DNA of 64,000 bases from a virus, in IMG/VR virus record IMGVR_UViG_3300030108_006260, positions 157,816 to 221,815 of that record. One strand, 5' to 3'. Position 1 is the stretch's first letter, and each line of letters opens with the position of its first letter. The position numbers and the translations under genes were made by a program. Positions 26,188-32,613 of the stretch are shown piece after piece. The notes below the pieces were generated by a model. It was not told the origin of the DNA and did not search any database. It saw only the letters and a list, made by a program, of their open reading frames with translations.

Positions 26188-27498
26188 CTACACAGCAGTT
26201 ACTTCTTTTGCTTTAGTCTTTCTTTTACGCTTAGGGGTGCGATCACTACCCTCATTATCGCTTTCTTCCTCGTCAGAGGAAGAAGAGGAGTAATCTTTAG
26301 AAAAAGAGGAGTCACTAAACTGCTCGAATATGTTTTCCTCATCCTCTGACGCCTCAAGGTCTACCTCATCGTACAGAGATGCCCAGTCGTTTGCCTTAAA
26401 GAACAAGTCAAAAGCTTTACCTGAAATAAGCTGGCTCCTGCACAGCTCACGAAACTCATTTGTGGCAAATAAAGGAAGTATGTCCTTCTCATAGTGGTTT
26501 TTATTGTTCCATTCAAACTCACCAGGAACATCAAGAGATAGAGATCTATATTTTCCTGCCCTTACGAACTGACCAGTCATCTCAAGATATCCCTTTGTGT
26601 CTCGAACCCTCTCAAATCCACGACCAAAAGCTACACAAAGAGTGTCCTTTATATCCAAGAATGGAACAAATTGTTTATTCTTCTTGGTAGAGATATTGAT
26701 GAACCGCATTGAACGTCTTCTTTCTTCAAAGACCTTTCCTACAGCACTCATTCTAACCTGAAGATCGGGATAAAACCCTACAGCCTGTCCTCCCGGCTGG
26801 TACTCAGGGTTTCCGAATAACTGACCAGGGTTTAGGCGTAGCTGATTTGTAGCAAACCAGCTAACGTTTTTTCTTCCAAGCTTGGTCTTGATAAGCGGCA
26901 TATACTGAGAATGAACCGAAGCGCTTACGGCACGTCTACCATCAGTATCATCTATCTCATATGCCTCTGGCAACATAGCTGCCAAACTATCAACAATGAA
27001 TAGTGCCTGAGGCTTAGGTCTCGATCCGTCCTCATTAGGGTCGTAGTCAGGTAGAGCCCTCAAAAGCCTAGCCATCATTCGATAGGATGCCTCCCCCGTA
27101 GTGGGCTGGAAATAGTTAAAGTACGGGTTCTTTTTACCGTCGTTTGTTCTTATGCGAACACCTATGCTTCGCAGGTACTTAGAGTCAGCACTTGCTTCAT
27201 GATCAAAGACAAAAACAGGTACTTTCTCTTCTAAAGCTGATGCGATCAAATGGTAGCTCAAGGTGCTTTTTGCGGATCCCTGAGGTCCATAAGCAACAGT
27301 GAACTTACCCGGAGGAAGACCTCCTCCGGTAATAAGATCCATTATCAAAGATCCCATGGACAATGATCCAGCAACAAAGGATCCACGGTCCAAGTTAACA
27401 GGGGGATTGTCAAGACCGGGCCCCAGCCTTTCTGCTAAAGCAGCTAGCTCTATGGGGTCACTTACGAACTCTTGTTCTGGTTTTTTCTTTTTAGCCAT
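26188..27498 (-). CDS. UvsX/RecA-like recombinase, 436 aa
   Basis: The Walker A motif 'GPQGSAKST' lies near residues 70-78, preceded by 'ITGGGLPPGKFTVAYG', which is the standard RecA/UvsX entry. Next come 'VFVFDHEASADSKYLRSIGV' (RecA: the 'D.E.a.dp.ya...Gv' segment) and a Walker B-like 'ALFIVDSLAAML' near 165-176. 'FATNQLRLNPGQLFGNPEYQPGG' corresponds to the L1/L2 loop region. It forms filaments on ssDNA and performs strand exchange during recombination-dependent replication. The C-terminal 60 residues are acidic and Ser-rich and then Lys-rich (RKRKTKAK), an extension that may modulate DNA binding. It starts just after the TopA-like gene. Confidence 0.85.
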   Translation of the reverse strand: MAKKKKPEQEFVSDPIELAALAERLGPGLDNPPVNLDRGSFVAGSLSMGSLIMDLITGGGLPPGKFTVAYGPQGSAKSTLSYHLIASALEEKVPVFVFDHEASADSKYLRSIGVRIRTNDGKKNPYFNYFQPTTGEASYRMMARLLRALPDYDPNEDGSRPKPQALFIVDSLAAMLPEAYEIDDTDGRRAVSASVHSQYMPLIKTKLGRKNVSWFATNQLRLNPGQLFGNPEYQPGGQAVGFYPDLQVRMSAVGKVFEERRRSMRFINISTKKNKQFVPFLDIKDTLCVAFGRGFERVRDTKGYLEMTGQFVRAGKYRSLSLDVPGEFEWNNKNHYEKDILPLFATNEFRELCRSQLISGKAFDLFFKANDWASLYDEVDLEASEDEENIFEQFSDSSFSKDYSSSSSDEEESDNEGSDRTPKRKRKTKAKEVTAV

Positions 27499-27499
27499 C

Positions 27500-29212
27500 T
27501 TATGATTCTTTTACACTTTCAGAAGGAAGTATTCGGCCCCTACTGTCGAAGCTAACGTCACAGGACCATTTGTTAGAAGGAGAATATGCTCTGGGGTAAG
27601 GGTCAACCCAAACCCTAAGTGGTTCATTTGAGGGAGACTTAAATGATGGCCGGAGAAAAGAAGATCTTATCTTTTTCAGGTAAGGGGAAAACATAGAAAA
27701 CAAGTAAGAAGAGAAATCCACGTACGATAGTTCTCCAAGAAGTACCCTATCCAACTCCTCTTCTATCTCTGCATGAAAATCAGGGTCTATAAAATCAGGA
27801 AACACCTGTCTAAGAAATGTAACACATGCCTCTCCTTTAGGAGTTATTTGTATCAATCCTCTGGACATGGTCACCATGTCAAACTCTACTAGGGAATCTA
27901 ATATAATAGAAACGTTGGACGGCCTTAGAATAAGGGAAGAGTCTAAGAAACCTACGACGTCAGATAGGGACGTACCAAACTTATAAGGAGTCTTAGTGTG
28001 TAGAGAAGACTCTAATATTCCCGTCTCTTCACAAGAAACAGGTATACTAGGTGAGCTAAACAAGAAGCTGCTTACCTTGTGCCACCCCGGCTTTACAAGC
28101 TCAGTGCTAGTAGCCTCCACAATTAGGTCGCTACCTTCTAAAGGTCTATAGGTACAGATGTTTGTCTGAGTAATACTGGTGACCGACTGAGACGCGAGGG
28201 CCCTAAACCATATGGAAGCGTATACGGTTCTGAGGTCACCCTTTATGCCTGAGGAAGAAGGAGTGATGGAAGGGTCTAAGGGAAATAATCCAAAGTATCT
28301 ATCGGATGCATCTCCTATGAAGTCAGCACCAGCGGTTTTGGTTATGAAAGACACTCCCTTATCAAAGGACTGAATGGACGTTTCTTTTGTTTCAAAGTCA
28401 GAGTTACCTACCAACTTACGTGTCATGAGAGACTCTAACAGACCTGCACTATATGAAGGAGAAAATCCGTACCTTGATGAAAGGAACGAGCATAGAGAAA
28501 CTAGCCCAAAGCAGGAGGGAGGATCCTCTGCACTCTTTACTTCTTGGTACTCAGGTGTACATGAGGACAATAATTCCATGGCTCTCTCTGCCTTATCCCT
28601 ATCAGGGATAGGAGTAGATTCGGCCAAAGCGCCACTCTCAAGCAAAGAGGATATCTGATAGTCCACCGTAGACCTTGATAGTCTGGTGTTCTTGGCTAAG
28701 ATAGAAAGAACTACACCGCTGTGTCTTTCCAGGGCAACAGTGCCTATCCTGGAGGAGACTTCTTTAGAGGTCACAACAGAGGATAGATTCTCAACAAGAC
28801 GACAAGACAGATAGTATGAAACCAAGGAGGTAGAGACGTCTATATTCTCATAAGAGAGACCAGAAGAAAGGTCTCCCAATTTTATTCTGTAGAAGGACGC
28901 ACCACACTTGTTAGCCATAGATTCTACCCTAGAACTTATGAACTCTCCTAGGGGAGACCTATAAAAAGCTGAGTAGACTTTATCCCCTTCCGAGAAGGCG
29001 GAGGATAATCTAGAAAAAACACTAGAGTTAAGTATGCCTATCTTGGGCAGGAAGGATTTATCCTCTATTTTAAATGGCATTCCATCAGAATGTAATCCCT
29101 CAAAAACACCATCTGTAGATAAAACAGACCATGAAGAAGGGTCCTCAAAGCGATCTATACAAGAGACTATTAAAGATGCTCTGGAGATGTTCTCTACTAC
29201 TATGTAGTTCAC
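27500..29212 (-). CDS. Degenerate topoisomerase IA (TopA)-like protein without active-site residues
   Basis: 570 residues. The TopA order can be followed end to end. 'YIVVENISRASLI' (3-15) stands for the Toprim start 'lvIVESpaKa'. 'DKVYSAFYRSPLGEFI' (77-92) stands for 'DeVylAtDpDREGEAI'. 'RIGTVALERH' (155-164) stands for the 'SaGRVQ' strand. 'LESLMTRKLVGNSDFET' (259-275) replaces the 'GLITYMRTDS' tyrosine motif. 'VYASIWFRALASQ' (330-342), 'KPGWHKV' (374-380), 'RPSNVSIILDSL' (430-441, for 'GRPSTYAsIi') and 'EIEEELDRVLLGEL' (482-495) complete it. The three Toprim acidic ligands are Tyr, Ser and Leu (84, 86, 88), and the catalytic Tyr position is Asn270. No zinc ribbon follows. It should bind DNA rather than relax it. 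It overlaps the thioredoxin-like gene by four bases. Confidence 0.65.
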   Translation of the reverse strand: MNYIVVENISRASLIVSCIDRFEDPSSWSVLSTDGVFEGLHSDGMPFKIEDKSFLPKIGILNSSVFSRLSSAFSEGDKVYSAFYRSPLGEFISSRVESMANKCGASFYRIKLGDLSSGLSYENIDVSTSLVSYYLSCRLVENLSSVVTSKEVSSRIGTVALERHSGVVLSILAKNTRLSRSTVDYQISSLLESGALAESTPIPDRDKAERAMELLSSCTPEYQEVKSAEDPPSCFGLVSLCSFLSSRYGFSPSYSAGLLESLMTRKLVGNSDFETKETSIQSFDKGVSFITKTAGADFIGDASDRYFGLFPLDPSITPSSSGIKGDLRTVYASIWFRALASQSVTSITQTNICTYRPLEGSDLIVEATSTELVKPGWHKVSSFLFSSPSIPVSCEETGILESSLHTKTPYKFGTSLSDVVGFLDSSLILRPSNVSIILDSLVEFDMVTMSRGLIQITPKGEACVTFLRQVFPDFIDPDFHAEIEEELDRVLLGELSYVDFSSYLFSMFSPYLKKIRSSFLRPSFKSPSNEPLRVWVDPYPRAYSPSNKWSCDVSFDSRGRILPSESVKES

Positions 29213-29526
29213 GATACCTCCATAAGAGCCGATTCTGCAATCGAGGACGTAAGAATACCTTCTGACTTGAACTGTAGGTGACCTCCCCTAAATATACGTA
29301 GCTGGGGTACACGGACGCAACTAGTCTCTGGCAAACTGGATCCAAGCTCACTTGCTTCAGTAGACGCTACTAAATATCCAAGACCTGAAAATCTAGATTC
29401 GAACAAACTAAGAAGTGACAAAGACCTAGAACTCATAGAGTCGCCTGGTGTTACTAGTAGTAAAACTAAGGGTGTTTTAAGTCTAACCAGAGCTGACGCT
29501 GAATCGTAAGTTAATTTGGTGATCAT
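29209..29526 (-). CDS. Thioredoxin-fold protein lacking the CXXC active site
   Basis: 105 residues following the thioredoxin pattern throughout: a first strand 'PLVLLLVTPGDSMSSRS' (19-35), then the helix 'LSLLSLFESRFS', then 'VPQLRIFRGGHLQFKSEG' (73-90) with the cis-Pro at Pro74 and the 'lF.nG......G' hairpin. Where thioredoxin has A-P-W-C-G-P-C, this protein reads T-P-G-D-S-M-S (26-32), so neither catalytic cysteine is present; its only Cys is residue 70. It cannot be a normal dithiol reductase. Thioredoxin folds can be structural subunits (E. coli thioredoxin clamps T7 DNA polymerase). It is coupled to the TopA-like gene and follows a strong terminator. Confidence 0.6.
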   Translation of the reverse strand: MITKLTYDSASALVRLKTPLVLLLVTPGDSMSSRSLSLLSLFESRFSGLGYLVASTEASELGSSLPETSCVRVPQLRIFRGGHLQFKSEGILTSSIAESALMEVS

Positions 29527-29530
29527 AGCA

Positions 29531-29561
29531 AAAAGGGAAGGAGATAATCTCCTTCCCTTTT
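29531..29561 (-). terminator. Strong intrinsic terminator after the ssDNA-binding protein gene
   Basis: A 15-bp perfect inverted repeat: left arm 29531-29545, right arm 29547-29561, one central base (functionally a loop of 3-5). On the minus strand the stem is followed by a run of T residues. It lies between the stop of the ssDNA-binding protein gene (29583) and the ATG of the thioredoxin-like gene (29526), so it should limit read-through. Arms end in A/T runs on both sides, so it could act in both directions. Confidence 0.85.
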
Positions 29562-29582
29562 ACACTAAGGCACTACTTTTTA

Positions 29583-30617
29583 TTACAAATCGTCAAAGTC
29601 ATCGAAGTCATCGTCGAAGTCGTCATCCATGTCGTCGACGGGAGGACTCTTTTTCTTTGTCTTCTTGGGAGGAGTATCCTCCTCATCATCGTCGTCGAAG
29701 TCGTCGAAGTCATCATCGTCGTCTTCTTCTACAGGTTCGACCTTTTTAGGCTTTCGCCTCTTAGGTGAAGGAGGAACATCCTCTTCATCGTCCTCGTCGT
29801 CATCGTCCTCGTCGTCATCCTCTGGTTCAGGTTCAGGCTTTTTAGCCTTTCTCTTCTTCTTGGGGGATTTTTTAGCAGGAACGTCGTCGTCGTCATCATC
29901 ATCTTCGTCATCAACAGAAACAGATGCCTTCTTCTTACTTGGAAGAACTACCGAAGAGTCAGGGCCCCCAGAAGAGTCCTCTCCTTCGAAGTAACCGTGG
30001 CGACGCAAATCCATTCTAATTTTATCAAGGTCAGGCTCCAGCCAGTACTCGCTGAAGTCAACTACCTCTAGGGACAGTTCGCTCTCATCAAGAGGAGCCC
30101 TATCACCCTTCTGTACTTGCCACTCGATCCCACCTCTCTTTTTAGAGTTCTGCTTCATAAGATGAATGTCGCATCCATTTTTCTTATGGCTGACAGAATA
30201 AGGTGTTCCCTTGACAGAGTTTAGTTTCTTTAGGTCAACAAGCTGCCTCATGACAGTCGGGGAAATGTCTAGTGCTACCATAGGATCTGATGTACCTGAG
30301 CCCTGGGCCTCTCTGTCGATAGCATTCATCATGTATCGAACAGAAGGACGCATGCCAAGTTCACAACAAGGACATCCTCCCTTTTTAGAGGGGGATTCTG
30401 TCTCTTCGTCCCAGTTGTTGCAGTCTACGGGGTATCTCTTGATCTGACCGTCTTTGTTCTTGAACTCGATCCAATGCTGTGCGTAAGAAAAGACTCCTCC
30501 TACTACACGGAAGGTGTAGAACTCGTCTTTCTTAGGCATCTGAGCAATGTTAATGTCTTGCTTCCAGTTGTGGTCCTTTGACCGTGGTTTAACATCATCG
30601 AAATCTTTTAGTGCCAT
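29583..30617 (-). CDS. gp32-like single-stranded DNA-binding protein with block-charged tail
   Basis: 344 residues. The N-terminal 200 residues resemble phage gp32/ssb proteins: a zinc-type 'GGCPCCELG' near residue 80 and an OB-like part with 'EFYTFRVVGG'. The last 120 residues alternate acidic blocks (runs of Asp/Glu) with basic blocks (KKSPKKKRKAKK, SPKRRKPKK, KKTKKK) four times and end in 'DDFDDL'. An acidic C-terminal tip is the usual docking site for partner proteins. The tail is much longer than normal and its DNA is low-complexity (tcgtcgtcatc-like), so length may vary. It starts the transcription unit after the sigma-like gene and is followed by a strong terminator. Confidence 0.75.
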   Translation of the reverse strand: MALKDFDDVKPRSKDHNWKQDINIAQMPKKDEFYTFRVVGGVFSYAQHWIEFKNKDGQIKRYPVDCNNWDEETESPSKKGGCPCCELGMRPSVRYMMNAIDREAQGSGTSDPMVALDISPTVMRQLVDLKKLNSVKGTPYSVSHKKNGCDIHLMKQNSKKRGGIEWQVQKGDRAPLDESELSLEVVDFSEYWLEPDLDKIRMDLRRHGYFEGEDSSGGPDSSVVLPSKKKASVSVDDEDDDDDDDVPAKKSPKKKRKAKKPEPEPEDDDEDDDDEDDEEDVPPSPKRRKPKKVEPVEEDDDDDFDDFDDDDEEDTPPKKTKKKSPPVDDMDDDFDDDFDDFDDL

Positions 30618-30642
30618 TATTACCTGTTATACGTTTTACGTT

Positions 30643-31857
30643 CTAAAGTGTTTGATTCTCTTTTTCAAGTTGAACATCACGAGAATCCAAGTGTTGGTCT
30701 ACATACTCTGTCAACCCAAAAGATAGACAGACCATGTTCCTTAAGTCTGTTGGTAAGTTTTTAAGTAGAATCTTCACAGAGTCTGACGCCAGTTCATTTA
30801 CAGAAGAGGAGTCGGGTGGTGCCTCGATAAAACTAGCAAGTGTTGCTGTTTTAAGTGGATGGTCTAATGACCTTACCTGGCTGGCCCTGACCATTCCATA
30901 TATGGAGGATATATGACCTTCAGAATAGCCAGAAAGGGTGCTCAGTGCCTTGTTGTCAAGAGGGCCCCTTTTGGACTCGTGCTTACGCCTAACATCCTCT
31001 AGTTTAGAGTAATGTTGCCAGGTGTTTGAGGATACTTTTATTATGTTAGAGTCTTCCTTCAAATGTAGGAGCATTCTTTGACGAATCCACCATCTTGCAT
31101 GTCCTACAAAACGTGCATTAGAGATATGATCGTAAGAAGATACTGCTCTAAGAAGACCAAAACTACCATTCTGGTAACAGTCAAGGGAATGATCTTCACT
31201 TATCGCTTGTGACTTAGCCTGCTTGAATATTACCCTAGCATACGCCTCAAAAATTCTATCATAAATCTTACGTAGTGATTTTATCCTAAGACCTATGTAT
31301 CGAACCACACCAAAGGCAGTACGTGGCTCTAGACCAGAGTCTAGTTCTATTTTATTACAAGAAGAATCAAATTTAGAAGCAGCAACAAAGTCCTCTGCAA
31401 TAGTAGCTTTAAGTCCAGATATTGAAGCATCTACGTACCCCTCGGTCATAGAATACCACTCTGTAAGTATTTGCTCGAAAACCATTCGAGTGAGAGGAAG
31501 ACTTAGTACAATTTCAAGCTGTCTCTGCTTGTCATCGTTTAACATAGCAAGCTGTAAGTCCATACATCGTGACAAGAAGTTGGCTTCGCGCGCTTCATTG
31601 TCTGCTGGAACGTCTTTTAACGTATCTTCAATATATGCTACACTTCTACGATAGATTGCCTTATTTCTATCTAAGTTAGAGGCTACTTCAGCACCCAAGT
31701 CTAATATACGAGACTGTACATAGGAGTTCTCTAGTATAAGAAGCCTAATGCAGTCCATTACTAGTGACGAACACTGAGCAAAAAGAGGAAACAGCTCCTC
31801 TTGGGTCAGGGTGTCACCAGAGTTTACCTTGTCTATGAATTTTCTGGCACTAAGCAT
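30643..31857 (-). CDS. Sigma-70-family factor with truncated region 4
   Basis: 404 residues. Region 2 is plain: 'SFGLLRAVSSYDHISNARF' followed by 'GHARWWIRQRM' (Trp256-Trp257), the -10-recognising segment. A region-3-like helix pair follows (residues about 270-330; KALSTLSGYSEGHISS). Near residues 365-388 the start of region 4 ('ILLKNLPTDLRNMVCLSFGL') appears, but the protein ends some 20 residues later. The helix-turn-helix of region 4.2 that reads the -35 element is therefore absent. The N-terminal 200 residues are unique. It could direct host polymerase to late promoters, as gp55 does in T4. It overlaps the SWIM-protein gene by one base (TAATG). Confidence 0.75.
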   Translation of the reverse strand: MLSARKFIDKVNSGDTLTQEELFPLFAQCSSLVMDCIRLLILENSYVQSRILDLGAEVASNLDRNKAIYRRSVAYIEDTLKDVPADNEAREANFLSRCMDLQLAMLNDDKQRQLEIVLSLPLTRMVFEQILTEWYSMTEGYVDASISGLKATIAEDFVAASKFDSSCNKIELDSGLEPRTAFGVVRYIGLRIKSLRKIYDRIFEAYARVIFKQAKSQAISEDHSLDCYQNGSFGLLRAVSSYDHISNARFVGHARWWIRQRMLLHLKEDSNIIKVSSNTWQHYSKLEDVRRKHESKRGPLDNKALSTLSGYSEGHISSIYGMVRASQVRSLDHPLKTATLASFIEAPPDSSSVNELASDSVKILLKNLPTDLRNMVCLSFGLTEYVDQHLDSRDVQLEKENQTL

Positions 31858-32303
31858 TATGTCAATCCTGAAAGCTTCTTATTAGGGGAGGATACGGCCT
31901 TCCTTGACTTCTCGTTGTTAGGGGACAAGATGGTCTCTGCAAGTTTCATGAGGTGAGGACATAATCCTATCTTCTGTGTCCCTGTGTAGGAAGTGGGAAT
32001 GTCTGATTTACGTATTTTTACTTCAGTTGCATCGTTTGATGCCAAACTAAGAGCAAGTCGGTATCTGAAATAGTTACAAGAGCACGATACGGTACACGGA
32101 GAAGTAGATGAAACTTTTTCGTCATATACCTTTATCTTTGGTACTCGTAAGTCCTTACCACCACTTACAACAGCTGAGAATAAAATAAACTCATCGTTGG
32201 GGTCATCGGACTCTGACCTTCCTAGCTTCTCTATTCTATAGTATGATTTCCACGATCTCTTATCGTTTTGACTCATGGCTACAAGCTGACCCAGATTAAT
32301 CAT
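31857..32303 (-). CDS. SWIM zinc-finger protein, 148 aa
   Basis: The motif CxC...CxH of SWIM domains is present: Cys74-Ser-Cys76, then Cys115-Pro-His117, in the typical setting 'C-S-C-N-Y-F-R-Y ... G-L-C-P-H-L'. SWIM domains bind zinc and DNA or protein and are found in MuDR-type transposases, SWI2/SNF2 helicases and Rad51 regulators. Here it is stand-alone. The N-terminal 65 residues are basic and beta-rich. It is coupled to the sigma gene by TAATG and overlaps the upstream gene by eight bases. A role in transcription or recombination control is inferred. Confidence 0.6.
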   Translation of the reverse strand: MINLGQLVAMSQNDKRSWKSYYRIEKLGRSESDDPNDEFILFSAVVSGGKDLRVPKIKVYDEKVSSTSPCTVSCSCNYFRYRLALSLASNDATEVKIRKSDIPTSYTGTQKIGLCPHLMKLAETILSPNNEKSRKAVSSPNKKLSGLT

Positions 32304-32553
32304 CTAGGTTACCTTGTACGATATCAAGGGTACGAAGGCATGCCTTTAGCTTACGTATAGCAAACTTATTTTTAGGGTGCGACATACCTCTTTTAAGATC
32401 AGATACAGTAGACCCCTGAATAAGGAAAGAAAGAGACTGTGCTATGTGGAATATAGCATCATCTTCTGTCACACCCTGTTTTAGGGTCACAAACCCTAAA
32501 AGTTCCTGTGCGTCCATTCCTGTTGCTACGTGTGCTTTTCTTCTCTTGCTCAT
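32296..32553 (-). CDS. Small basic protein, 85 aa, unknown
   Basis: The ATG at 32553 (MSKRRKAHV) is preferred; a TTG nine codons upstream (32580) would give 94 residues. The N-terminus is basic; the rest is helical with a possible HTH-like middle (TEDDAIFHIAQSLSFLI). No family is recognised. It precedes the SWIM gene with an eight-base overlap. It may be a small DNA-binding protein. Confidence 0.5.
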   Translation of the reverse strand: MSKRRKAHVATGMDAQELLGFVTLKQGVTEDDAIFHIAQSLSFLIQGSTVSDLKRGMSHPKNKFAIRKLKACLRTLDIVQGNLDD

Positions 32554-32613
32554 ACTATGGTTGTATTTCCAGGTAAGCAAAAGAAGAAAACACGTAAGGT
32601 GTATAAAGAATAG

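Noticed and set aside
29629-29994. Plus-strand Ser-rich reading frame opposite the ssDNA-binding protein tail
   Set aside because: It is a low-complexity complement of the Asp/Glu codons, not an independent gene.
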